Program-made: the position numbers and the translations under genes
DNA from: Flavobacterium sp. AG291
Lineage (GTDB): Bacteria > Bacteroidota > Bacteroidia > Flavobacteriales > Flavobacteriaceae
Length of the DNA: 64,000 nt
Direction of reading: 5' to 3'
NCBI RefSeq assembly: GCF_003350375.1
Contig: NZ_QQAR01000002.1
Span: 124,001-188,000 of the forward strand
The notes under the pieces: generated by a model
Seen by the model: the letters and a program-made list of their open reading frames with translations, nothing else
What the model was told of the DNA's origin: nothing
Databases searched by the model: none
In this document: positions 43,141 to 50,843 of the stretch, one piece after another
How positions within the stretch are numbered: the first letter of the stretch is position 1
How the letters are laid out: every line of letters starts with the position of its first letter

Positions 43141-43612
43141 AAACACAAACTAACAACAGTAATTTGCTTAAATGCCGGGGGTTCTGCTAAATTCAAATTC
43201 ATTTCTCCGATTGCACATTAGTGCAGAGTTAAAGATTGCGCTTCAATTACCGGCACTTCTCATGCTTTTAAACTTTAGTGGTTATTTTAGTGAACAGTAA
43301 TTTGGATGGACTTAAAAAAATCAGATGACTTTAGTAACGTTTTTAAAGTTACCAAACTCGTTTTTAGACAGAAGACACTTTAATGTAGATCTAAATTTGA
43401 AATATACTGCCTAAAGAATAATTTATTTAGGACAACAAGAACCTTTCGCTTTAGACATCTATTAAATCATGAAATGAACGCTTAAAGGCTATTCTTAAAT
43501 GCGTAAGAAAACAAAATGTAGTCTTCGTCTTTTTTGTTTGTGATGAATCTCCAAAGTTCTAGAAATAAACCTTACTCCGCTTGGATTAAACAAGATTAGG
43601 AATGCTTAAAAT
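43141..43612. other. Gene-free stretch
   Basis: About 470 bp without a supported gene. Short GCCGG/CCGGC elements at about 43174 and 43239 could pair over a distance, and AGTAAC/GTTAC half-sites occur near 43331-43351. I cannot assign either. Confidence 0.35.
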
Positions 43613-43645
43613 AAAAAAAAACTCTTCAGTTTCCTGAAGAGTTTT
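43613..43645 (-). terminator. tRNA-Val terminator
   Basis: A 12-bp stem (AAACTCTTCAG core, 43618-43629 with 43634-43645), loop TTTC, and eight T's on the minus strand, directly after the tRNA. Confidence 0.9.
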
Positions 43646-43650
43646 AAAAG

Positions 43651-43728
43651 TGGTGGGCGATGAGGGATTCGAACCCCCGACCCTCTCGGTGTAAACGAGA
43701 TGCTCTGAACCAACTGAGCTAATCGCCC
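43651..43728 (-). tRNA. tRNA-Val (TAC anticodon)
   Basis: A 78-nt tRNA including an encoded CCA. Acceptor GGGCGAT/ATCGCCC, D-arm AGCTCAGTTGGTTCAGAGC, anticodon stem CTCGT/ACGAG-like with loop TTTACAC (TAC), and T-arm GGGGGTTCGAATCCCTC. Confidence 0.95.
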
Positions 43729-43822
43729 TTTTTTTTGCAATCCCGAAGCGTTGTTTGTTTCAGTATTACGGGTGCAAATATACGCTTAGTATTTGTATTT
43801 GCAAGCCTTTTGCGAAAAAAAA

Positions 43823-44200
43823 TTATTGTTTTTTTATATCCTTTAAAATAACCCTGTCTGTATGATTAATTATTTCAAATATAACAATCTCATTTTTAGC
43901 AGTAGTAGACTCTAATATGTAAATTTTGCCACCACCCGGATTTGGCTTATTGCTTTTAGAAAAATCTACATTTCCGTTCTCAAGGCTATTTTTTATATCT
44001 TCCATAGTTACCCATTTCTCGTTTATTTTAGCCTGAGCTTCTTTAGAAATGGTTAAACCTTTAGTTTTAAAATCTTTTAAAACCCGGCAATTTGGCAAGT
44101 AACAAAAGTCTTGCCCTCGTTTATTAAATATAAAAGCTACAAGAAAAAAACCAAGTGTCAGTCCAAAGATATAATAAGCTATTCTGTGTTTTAATTTCAT
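43823..44200 (-). CDS. Membrane-anchored DUF4258-like protein
   Basis: A 125-residue protein. One N-terminal membrane helix (about 8-26) follows a basic start. The exported part has C33 and C38 (D-F-C-Y-L-P-N-C-R-V), then a DUF4258-like segment: L-T-I-S-K-E-A-Q-A-K-I-N-E-K-W-V-T-M-E-D-I-K-N-S-L-E-N-G-N-V-D-F-S, and K-I-Y-I-L-E-S with V-I-F-E-I-I-N-H. It follows proline dehydrogenase by 12 bp on the same strand, an arrangement I associate with flavobacteria. Function unknown. Confidence 0.78.
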   Translation of the reverse strand: MKLKHRIAYYIFGLTLGFFLVAFIFNKRGQDFCYLPNCRVLKDFKTKGLTISKEAQAKINEKWVTMEDIKNSLENGNVDFSKSNKPNPGGGKIYILESTTAKNEIVIFEIINHTDRVILKDIKKQ

Positions 44201-44212
44201 TTTATATAGATT

Positions 44213-45385
44213 TTAATCCTGAAGTTTTCTTCTTTTTCTTTCTGCGCTAATAAGGTTTAGTTCACGGCTAGTTTGTCCGGCAACGGAAGTATTTTCCTCT
44301 GCCCTCCTTATCAAGTATGGCATAACATCCCTAACGGGACCAAAAGGAAGATATTTTGCAACATGATAACCATGAGCAGCCAGATTGAAGCTGATATTAT
44401 CACTCATACCATAAAGTTGACCAAAAAATACTTTTTCATCATTAGCGCTAATGCCTTTTTGCTTCATAAGTTCAATAAGCTTATATGAACTGTCTTCATT
44501 ATGTGTACCTGCAAAAATGGCCATAGAATCAATATGATCAACCATATATTTTATACAGTTGTCATAATTAATATCTGTTGCCTCTTTTGATTCACATATA
44601 GGGGTTGGATAACCCATTTCTTCAGCACGCTTATTCTCTTTCTCCATATAAGCACCTCTTACAACTTTCATACCTATATGAAAGCCATCGGTTTTAGCCT
44701 GTTCATGTAATTTTTTTAAATAATCCAGCCTGTCCCATCGATACATTTGAAGCGTGTTATAAACAATAGCTTTGTTCTTGTTGTATTTACGCATCATATC
44801 AGCCACAAGGTCATCAGCAGCATCCTGCATCCAACTCTCTTCAGCATCAATAAGAAGTGCAACATCATTATCATGAGCCGTTTTACACACAATTTCAAAA
44901 CGCTCTACCACCCTCTTCCATTCAGTTGTTTCCTCTGCTGTAAAAGCTTTTCTTTCACCAAGTTTTACCCAAAGATCAAATCTTCCGAAACCTGTAGGCT
45001 TGAATACTGCAAAAGGAATTGCAGCTCTTTCTTTAGCAAACTCAATAGTTTTTAAAGTCTTCTCTAAAGCTTTATCAAATTCAGACTCATCCTCTTTCGC
45101 TTCAACTGAATAATCAAGTACAGAAGAAACTCCTTTAGTAAACATTTTATCTACTACCGGAAGACAGTCTTCTTCAGTAGTGCCACCACAAAAGTGATCA
45201 AAAACTGTAGCCCTTATAAGCCCCTCTACCGGTAAATGAAGGTTTAGTGCAAAGTTTGTAACCGCTGTACCTATCCTCACCAATGGTTGGGAAGCTATCA
45301 TTTTAAATAGAAAATAAGCCCTGTCAAGTTCAGTGTCACTTTTTAATGCAAATGCATCGGCAGTATTATTGAAGATTTTTTCCAT
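44213..45385 (-). CDS. Proline dehydrogenase
   Basis: A 390-residue flavoenzyme that oxidises proline to pyrroline-5-carboxylate and passes electrons to quinone. The start was set at MEKIFNNTADAFALKS; a 13-residue upstream extension is poorly conserved-looking and would overlap the promoter. The beta/alpha-barrel motifs are visible: V-A-L-L-I-D-A-E-E-S-W-M-Q, N-T-L-Q-M-Y-R-W-D-R-L-D-Y-L, M-K-V-V-R-G-A-Y-M-E-K-E, A-G-T-H-N-E, F-G-Q-L-Y-G-M and Y-L-P-F-G-P-V-R-D-V-M-P-Y-L-I-R-R-A-E-E-N, with the substrate-binding Arg pair. It is divergent from aroB; a -7 element lies 20 bp upstream. Confidence 0.94.
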   Translation of the reverse strand: MEKIFNNTADAFALKSDTELDRAYFLFKMIASQPLVRIGTAVTNFALNLHLPVEGLIRATVFDHFCGGTTEEDCLPVVDKMFTKGVSSVLDYSVEAKEDESEFDKALEKTLKTIEFAKERAAIPFAVFKPTGFGRFDLWVKLGERKAFTAEETTEWKRVVERFEIVCKTAHDNDVALLIDAEESWMQDAADDLVADMMRKYNKNKAIVYNTLQMYRWDRLDYLKKLHEQAKTDGFHIGMKVVRGAYMEKENKRAEEMGYPTPICESKEATDINYDNCIKYMVDHIDSMAIFAGTHNEDSSYKLIELMKQKGISANDEKVFFGQLYGMSDNISFNLAAHGYHVAKYLPFGPVRDVMPYLIRRAEENTSVAGQTSRELNLISAERKRRKLQD

Positions 45386-45404
45386 TGTGTTTAAAAAATT
45401 TGTG

Positions 45405-45412
45405 CAAATATA
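45405..45412 (-). promoter_or_regulatory. -7 element of proline dehydrogenase gene
   Basis: TATATTTG on the minus strand, 20 bp before the chosen start codon at 45385, supports that start. Confidence 0.6.
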
Positions 45413-45474
45413 AAGACTGTTCAAGAATTTAAAGTATTAATTGCCTTATTTTGCTTTTTCTTTAATGTAATTTT

Positions 45475-46542
45475 ATGGAAGCCATCAAAACATCCTCTTA
45501 TACTATATATTTTAACGAGAACTGCTATACCTATTTGCAGGAGGTTTTATTACCCGAAAATTATTCCACTTTATTTGTCCTGGCCGACACAAATACCTCA
45601 CAATATTGTCTGCCAAATTTTTTAGCCCAGGTAGCAACCGAGCTACCAATCGAAATTGTTGAAATAGAAGCCGGGGAGATTAATAAATCCATCGAGACCT
45701 GTATTGAAGTATGGCATGCGCTTACTGAACTTGGTGCCGACAGAAAAAGCATTGTAATTAATCTTGGAGGTGGTGTAGTTACCGATTTGGGTGGATTTGT
45801 TGCTTCAACATTTAAAAGAGGTATGGATTTTATTAACGTTCCTACTTCCCTTTTAGCAATGGTTGATGCTTCAGTTGGAGGTAAAACCGGTGTAGACTTG
45901 GGAATATTAAAAAATCAGATAGGCATTATCAATAACCCTACAGCTGTACTTATAGATATCAATTTTCTTGACACCTTACCTTCCAATCAAATGCGGTCAG
46001 GTCTTGCCGAAATGCTAAAACATGGGCTGATAGCCGACAAAAATTACTGGACGCAATTCTTTGATCTGAACAATCTGACTACTGATGATTTAGGCCAATT
46101 AATACATGAATCAATACTAATAAAGAACAATATAGTTGAGCAGGATCCTAAAGAGAAAGGAATTCGTAAAGCGCTCAATTTCGGACATACAATCGGACAT
46201 GCTATTGAATCTTATTTTTTACAAAACTCTGCTAAAGAGCCTCTTCTACATGGTGAAGCCATTGCTATAGGAATGATTATAGAAGCATATCTTTCATTGC
46301 AACAAAATCTTATTTCTATTAATGACTATATCGAAATAAAAACTGTCATTGAGAACATTTTTGAGAAGGTTGATTTTAACGAAAACGATATAGCAGAAAT
46401 CATTAAATTACTGGTACATGATAAAAAAAATGTATCCGGAGAGGTTCAATTTGTTCTTTTGGATAAAATTGGAAAAACAGCAATCAACAAAACGGTTGAA
46501 AACTCTTTGATTGTCAAGGCCTTCGCAGACTACAAAACCTAA
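45475..46542 (+). CDS. aroB: 3-dehydroquinate synthase
   Basis: A 355-residue enzyme of the shikimate pathway that converts DAHP to 3-dehydroquinate using NAD and a divalent metal. Motifs: E-A-G-E-I-N-K-S (about 61-68), N-L-G-G-G-V-V-T-D-L-G-G-F-V-A-S-T-F-K-R-G (NAD site), P-T-S-L-L-A-M-V-D-A-S-V-G-G-K-T-G, R-S-G-L-A-E-M-L-K-H-G, N-F-G-H-T-I-G-H-A-I-E (metal His) and L-L-H-G-E-A-I-A-I-G-M. It is full length for the family and monocistronic. Confidence 0.96.
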   Translation: MEAIKTSSYTIYFNENCYTYLQEVLLPENYSTLFVLADTNTSQYCLPNFLAQVATELPIEIVEIEAGEINKSIETCIEVWHALTELGADRKSIVINLGGGVVTDLGGFVASTFKRGMDFINVPTSLLAMVDASVGGKTGVDLGILKNQIGIINNPTAVLIDINFLDTLPSNQMRSGLAEMLKHGLIADKNYWTQFFDLNNLTTDDLGQLIHESILIKNNIVEQDPKEKGIRKALNFGHTIGHAIESYFLQNSAKEPLLHGEAIAIGMIIEAYLSLQQNLISINDYIEIKTVIENIFEKVDFNENDIAEIIKLLVHDKKNVSGEVQFVLLDKIGKTAINKTVENSLIVKAFADYKT

Positions 46543-46586
46543 CAATTTTTTAAGAGATTTGTTTTTAAATACGAATTAATATTTTT

Positions 46587-46594
46587 TACATTTG
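46587..46594 (+). promoter_or_regulatory. -7 element before arginine decarboxylase leader
   Basis: TACATTTG matches TAnnTTTG. Transcription would start near 46600, leaving a leader of about 240 nt before the decarboxylase gene. A TTTG at 46558 is 25 bp upstream, slightly beyond the usual spacing. Confidence 0.5.
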
Positions 46595-46599
46595 CCCTG

Positions 46600-46776
46600 A
46601 TGAAAATGAACCAAAGCATGTTTTCCCTTTTTGGGACCATCAGTAAATTAAAGGCTTTTGCACAGGCAAACAGTACTGTATTTGCTGTACGGAGAATTGC
46701 GGACATGTTTGTATTTCATTCCGGAATTACCTGTCGTGAAAAGCTACAGATTATGTATGCGAATATAAGAGTTTGA
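46600..46776 (+). CDS. Possible 58-residue leader ORF
   Basis: A 58-codon frame starting MKMNQSMFSLFGTISKLKAF and ending in Y-A-N-I-R-V, basic and with one Cys. It lies in the 300-bp space between aroB and the arginine decarboxylase gene, starting where the TACATTTG promoter would place the transcript's 5' end, so it would be nearly leaderless. It may be a leader peptide controlling the decarboxylase, a small protein, or not translated. No family recognised. Confidence 0.35.
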   Translation: MKMNQSMFSLFGTISKLKAFAQANSTVFAVRRIADMFVFHSGITCREKLQIMYANIRV

Positions 46777-46840
46777 AAATCAGATTATAATCTTAGGAAT
46801 AAATCTTATTTTTATAATCAAAATATCCATTAATTTTCAA

Positions 46841-48247
46841 ATGAACACAAAATATTACGACCTTATAAATCAAACTTTTTACTTCCCACAGGAAGAATTC
46901 ACTCTTAATAAAGACAATCTTCAGTTTCATAATATTGACTTAATGAAACTTGTTGAGCAATACGGCACTCCTCTTAAATTCACATATCTTCCTGCAATCT
47001 CTAATAATATCCGTAAAGCAAAAGGATGGTTTAGAAATGCAATGGAAAAAAACAAATATGAGGGTAAATATTACTATTGTTATTGTACAAAAAGCTCTCA
47101 CTTTGAATATATCATGGATGAGGCTTTCAAGAACAATATTCATATTGAGACATCTGCTGCATTCGACGTAAATATTGTTGAAAAGCTTCTTGAAAAAGGA
47201 AAAATCAACAAGAATACCTATGTGATCTGTAATGGCTTCAAAAGAGACCAATATATAGAAAACATTGCAAGACTAATAAATAACGGACACAGCCGAACAA
47301 TCCCTATTATTGATAACTACGAAGAACTTGATCTTTTACAGGAACAAATCAACGGCAAGTTCAAAATAGGTATTCGTATTGCGGCTGAAGAGGAGCCTAA
47401 ATTCGAGTTCTATACATCTCGTCTTGGAATTGGTTACAAAAACATACTCCCTTTTTACAGAAAACAGATACATGAAAATAAAAAAGTAGAGCTTAAAATG
47501 CTTCACTTCTTTATCAATACAGGGATTAGAGATACTTCTTACTATTGGAACGAGTTGGTAAAATGTCTTAAGGTTTATGTTAATCTTAAAAAAGAATGCC
47601 CTACCCTCGATAGTCTTAACATAGGTGGAGGATTCCCAATCAAAAATTCACTGGCATTTGAATACGATTACCAGTATATGATTGATGAAATCCTTAATCA
47701 AATCAAGATTGCATGTGATGATGCTGAAGTTCCGGTACCTAATATCTACACAGAATTCGGTTCGTTTACAGTTGGTGAAAGTGGAGGAGCTATTTATCAG
47801 GTTCTATATCAAAAACAACAAAATGACAGGGAAAAATGGAATATGATTGATTCATCATTCATTACTACCCTTCCGGATACCTGGGCGATAAACAAACGTT
47901 TTATTATGCTTGCCATCAATAGATGGAATGATCAGTATGAAAGGGTTTTATTAGGCGGACTAACTTGCGACAGTGATGACTATTACAACTCTGAGCAAAA
48001 CATGAATGCCATTTACCTACCTAAATACAATAAAGAAAAACCATTATATATTGGATTCTTCAACACAGGTGCTTATCAGGAAACAATTGGTGGCTATGGA
48101 GGATTACATCACTGCCTTATTCCGCAACCTAAACATATCCTTATAGACAGGGACGAAAACGGAATATTAGCAACAGAAGTATTCTCAGAACAGCAACAAG
48201 CTGAAGAAGTACTATCTATATTAGGTTATAACAGAGAAAAGAAATAA
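46841..48247 (+). CDS. speA: Arginine decarboxylase (PLP fold III)
   Basis: A 468-residue PLP enzyme, much shorter than the E. coli SpeA, of the type annotated as arginine decarboxylase in Bacteroidota. It would make agmatine for polyamine synthesis. The alanine-racemase-like barrel carries the PLP lysine, probably K84 in Y-C-Y-C-T-K-S-S-H. Other motifs: H-I-E-T-S-A-A-F-D, G-I-R-I-A-A-E-E, S-R-L-G-I-G-Y, F-F-I-N-T-G-I, N-I-G-G-G-F-P, T-E-F-G-S-F-T-V, and L-G-G-L-T-C-D-S-D-D-Y-Y with the active-site Cys-Asp. It precedes the deoxyhypusine synthase-like gene by 25 bp. Confidence 0.88.
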   Translation: MNTKYYDLINQTFYFPQEEFTLNKDNLQFHNIDLMKLVEQYGTPLKFTYLPAISNNIRKAKGWFRNAMEKNKYEGKYYYCYCTKSSHFEYIMDEAFKNNIHIETSAAFDVNIVEKLLEKGKINKNTYVICNGFKRDQYIENIARLINNGHSRTIPIIDNYEELDLLQEQINGKFKIGIRIAAEEEPKFEFYTSRLGIGYKNILPFYRKQIHENKKVELKMLHFFINTGIRDTSYYWNELVKCLKVYVNLKKECPTLDSLNIGGGFPIKNSLAFEYDYQYMIDEILNQIKIACDDAEVPVPNIYTEFGSFTVGESGGAIYQVLYQKQQNDREKWNMIDSSFITTLPDTWAINKRFIMLAINRWNDQYERVLLGGLTCDSDDYYNSEQNMNAIYLPKYNKEKPLYIGFFNTGAYQETIGGYGGLHHCLIPQPKHILIDRDENGILATEVFSEQQQAEEVLSILGYNREKK

Positions 48248-48272
48248 TACTTGAATTTAAATACAACAAACA

Positions 48273-49244
48273 ATGAGCAAAGGACCAATTAGCCAGTTTA
48301 TTGAAAAGTACTATCTGCACTTTAATAGTGCTGCGCTTGTAGATGCCGCTAAAGGCTATGAAAAACAGCTGCAGGATGGTGCCCAGATGATGGTGACGCT
48401 TGCGGGCGCTATGAGTACGGCAGAACTTGGGAAAATTTTCGCCGAAATGATTCGTCAGGATAAAGTACAGATAATTTCATGTACAGGAGCTAACCTTGAA
48501 GAAGATATAATGAACCTTGTAGCTCACTCTCACTATGAGCGTGTTCCTAATTACAGAGACCTTACGCCTCAGCAGGAATGGGATCTTTTAGAAAGAGGGC
48601 TTAATCGTGTTACCGATACTTGTATTCCTGAACACGAAGCTTTTCGTCGACTACAAAAGCACATCCATAAAATATGGAAAGATGCTGACGAAAAAGGAGA
48701 GCGTTATTTTCCACATGAATTCATGTATAAAATGCTGCTTTCAGGTGTTTTAGAAGAATATTATGAAATTGACCTAAAAGATAGCTGGATGTATGCTGCA
48801 GCTGAGAAAAATTTACCTATTATTGTACCAGGCTGGGAAGACAGTACAATGGGTAATATCTTCGCTTCATACGTAATCAAAGGTGAACTAAAAGCATCTA
48901 CAATGAAGTCTGGTATTGAATATATGACATTCCTTGCTGACTGGTACACAAAGAACAGCAGCAAAGGTGTTGGTTTCTTCCAGATTGGTGGAGGTATTGC
49001 CGGAGATTTCCCTATCTGTGTTGTTCCGATGCTTTACCAGGATATGGAAATGCATGATGTTCCATTCTGGAGTTATTTCTGTCAGATATCTGATTCAACA
49101 ACCAGTTATGGTTCTTATTCAGGTGCTGTACCGAATGAAAAGATTACATGGGGTAAACTTGATATAAATACCCCTAAATTTATAATTGAATCTGATGCAA
49201 CTATTGTTGCCCCACTAATTTTTGCTTACTTATTAGATTTATAA
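48273..49244 (+). CDS. Deoxyhypusine synthase-family protein
   Basis: A 323-residue Rossmann-type enzyme of the deoxyhypusine synthase family. Motifs: V-T-L-A-G-A-M-S-T-A-E-L-G, I-I-S-C-T-G-A-N-L-E-E-D, P-G-W-E-D-S-T-M-G-N-I, G-F-F-Q-I-G-G-G-I-A-G-D-F, and Y-G-S-Y-S-G-A-V-P-N-E-K-I-T-W-G-K295-L, where the Lys aligns with the catalytic Lys of eukaryotic W-G-K-I. Bacteria lack eIF5A, so the aminobutyl acceptor must differ; bacterial relatives are thought to make homospermidine or related polyamines. Its place right after arginine decarboxylase supports a polyamine role. Confidence 0.9.
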   Translation: MSKGPISQFIEKYYLHFNSAALVDAAKGYEKQLQDGAQMMVTLAGAMSTAELGKIFAEMIRQDKVQIISCTGANLEEDIMNLVAHSHYERVPNYRDLTPQQEWDLLERGLNRVTDTCIPEHEAFRRLQKHIHKIWKDADEKGERYFPHEFMYKMLLSGVLEEYYEIDLKDSWMYAAAEKNLPIIVPGWEDSTMGNIFASYVIKGELKASTMKSGIEYMTFLADWYTKNSSKGVGFFQIGGGIAGDFPICVVPMLYQDMEMHDVPFWSYFCQISDSTTSYGSYSGAVPNEKITWGKLDINTPKFIIESDATIVAPLIFAYLLDL

Positions 49245-49251
49245 TAGATTT

Positions 49252-49728
49252 ATGAAAAGAGTTATAGTTGACTATGCCAAGCTAACTAATGAAATTCTTA
49301 CCCTTTTGGTTGAGAAGTTTCCTGATGGTTATGATGATTCTAACATCATTCGTTTTAAAAATGCCAAAAATGAAACTATTGAGGCTGTAGAGGTAAGAAC
49401 TGAGGATACTATATATCTTGTGAAAGTTAGTACTAAACTTGCTGACAGGATTGAAAATTATGATGATGACGATATTGATGACACAGCTGATGATATCGAC
49501 ACATTGAAAGACCTTGAAATTGCCGACGATGACGACGCTGATGACGATGCAAGTTCAAAAAAATCCCGTAAAAAAAGTAGTTCTGTCAAAGCTGATGGAG
49601 ATGAAGAAAATGATGACGACGAAGATGAGGAGGACGATGACGAGGACGATGATGAAGATCGTGATTATGACGACGATGAAGATGACGACGATGAAGATGA
49701 CGAAGATGACGAAGATGAAGAGGATTAA
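49252..49728 (+). CDS. Protein with extreme acidic tail
   Basis: A 158-residue protein. Residues 1-70 form a small alpha/beta domain (V-I-V-D-Y-A-K-L-T-N-E-I-L-T-L-L-V-E-K-F-P-D-G-Y; E-A-V-E-V-R-T-E-D-T-I-Y-L-V-K-V-S). The rest is almost wholly Asp and Glu, broken once by a basic K-K-S-R-K-K-S-S-S-V-K patch (about 104-114). Such tails mimic nucleic acid or bind basic proteins. Similar flavobacterial proteins are often mislabelled DNA primase; no primase motif is present. It follows the DHS-like gene by 7 bp and is followed by a terminator. Confidence 0.85.
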   Translation: MKRVIVDYAKLTNEILTLLVEKFPDGYDDSNIIRFKNAKNETIEAVEVRTEDTIYLVKVSTKLADRIENYDDDDIDDTADDIDTLKDLEIADDDDADDDASSKKSRKKSSSVKADGDEENDDDEDEEDDDEDDDEDRDYDDDEDDDDEDDEDDEDEED

Positions 49729-49750
49729 TTTATCGCTTCAATAATTATAT

Positions 49751-49778
49751 AAAGAACTCTTAACAGAGTTCTTTTTTT
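49751..49778 (+). terminator. Terminator of decarboxylase operon
   Basis: A 10-bp stem AAAGAACTCT/AGAGTTCTTT, loop TAAC, then a run of T's, 22 bp after the acidic protein stop. Confidence 0.9.
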
Positions 49779-49815
49779 GTTTGTAATATCTTACTTTTAT
49801 AAAAAGAAACCAAAA

Positions 49816-50295
49816 ATGAAATATACTATAACATCATTAGCTTTAATCCTTTTACTTTTTACTTCATGTCAGCAAAAAGAGGAAAAAACTGAAACTGAAA
49901 AAGCAGTTGAAGAAGTTGTTAATAATGATTCTGCTAGCGAAAATTTACCCGAAAATGAGGAAATGTGTTTTATGCAGATTGTCTCAAAAGATACTTTGAT
50001 GCTTACTGTTCTAAAAAACGGAGATAAAATATCTGGCACATACAAATCTACCCCTTATGAAAAAGACAAAAAAACAATTGTTTTTAGAGGAAGTATGAAA
50101 GACAATACTGTTACCGCTGTAGGCACTGCTATAGGTGAAGGTAAATCTGTTCGCGAGGAAATAGTTTTCACTATAGAAGATAACAAAGCAGGTGTGAAAT
50201 TTGGAGAAATGATCAAAGGAGATGACGATGTATATCGTTATAAAAACTTAAAATCAACTACACCATTGTACATTAATAAAATTAATTGTCCATAA
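49816..50295 (+). CDS. Small lipoprotein
   Basis: A 159-residue lipoprotein. The start was set at MKYTITSLALILLLFTSC, a signal ending in F-T-S-C18; a 13-residue upstream extension would spoil it. A Glu/Lys/Asn-rich linker leads to a beta-rich domain (about 50-145): E-M-C-F-M-Q-I-V-S-K-D-T-L-M-L, N-G-D-K-I-S-G-T-Y-K-S-T-P-Y-E-K-D, I-V-F-R-G-S-M, Y-R-Y-K-N-L. I recognise no family. Convergent with the DinB gene, sharing a terminator. Confidence 0.85.
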   Translation: MKYTITSLALILLLFTSCQQKEEKTETEKAVEEVVNNDSASENLPENEEMCFMQIVSKDTLMLTVLKNGDKISGTYKSTPYEKDKKTIVFRGSMKDNTVTAVGTAIGEGKSVREEIVFTIEDNKAGVKFGEMIKGDDDVYRYKNLKSTTPLYINKINCP

Positions 50296-50319
50296 AAAAG
50301 CCGCTTAAAGCGGCTTTTT
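50295..50319. terminator. Bidirectional terminator
   Basis: AAAAAGCCGC and GCGGCTTTTT around loop TTAAA, lying between convergent genes and starting at the last base of the lipoprotein stop codon. Confidence 0.92.
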
Positions 50320-50321
50320 TA

Positions 50322-50840
50322 TTATAAATATCTTTCCTTAAATATCTTTATATGATGATTTTGATGACCGATCAGCAAGAAACCAAATGCTCTTACCGAA
50401 ACCCTGTAACCCGATGCGGTTCCCTTTCTCTGTAAATCCTCGGAGCTAAAGGATTTAAACATCATAATATTTGCATGGCGTAATGCTGACATTTCTGTAA
50501 GCAGTTCATTAATGCTCCTTTCCGATCCATGTGCTGCATTACCATATGAAGTCTCATCGAATCCCGGGAGTTCTGTTTCATCAGCTCTGGCAAAACGTAA
50601 TGCCCTGTAGGCAAATATCCTTTCAGTATCTATAAGATGCTGAAGTATATCTTTAATAGTCCACTTCCCTTCTGCATATCTGTAATCGTATTTATCCATA
50701 GGAATCTCTCTGACAAAATGCACCAGATTATGAACGCTAATTTCGAGTTCTTCAAAAAGATTATACTCATCATTTACCAGCTTGATATATAATTCCTGAT
50801 AAGGAGCATATTCATCTGGTGTAATATCACTTATTTTCAT
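50322..50840 (-). CDS. DinB-family protein
   Basis: A 172-residue four-helix-bundle protein of the DinB/YfiT metalloenzyme superfamily. Likely metal-binding His residues are in W-T-I-K-D-I-L-Q-H-L-I-D-T-E-R-I-F-A-Y-R (about 62-81) and near the C-terminus in G-H-Q-N-H-H-I-K-I-F-K-E-R-Y-L. Members are thiol-S-transferase-like and often linked to bacillithiol chemistry, but the substrate here is unknown. It follows the PEP carboxylase gene by 3 bp, so the two are cotranscribed. Confidence 0.9.
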   Translation of the reverse strand: MKISDITPDEYAPYQELYIKLVNDEYNLFEELEISVHNLVHFVREIPMDKYDYRYAEGKWTIKDILQHLIDTERIFAYRALRFARADETELPGFDETSYGNAAHGSERSINELLTEMSALRHANIMMFKSFSSEDLQRKGTASGYRVSVRAFGFLLIGHQNHHIKIFKERYL

Positions 50841-50843
50841 TTG

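Noticed and set aside
42900..43260. Integron-like attC cassette around the propeller gene
   Set aside because: Short CTAAC and GTTAA motifs are present, but no convincing paired attC arms or second cassette was found.
49514..49744. Met/Thr/Lys-rich 76-codon plus-strand frame
   Set aside because: It is the shifted reading of the GAT/GAC/GAA repeats of the acidic tail gene.
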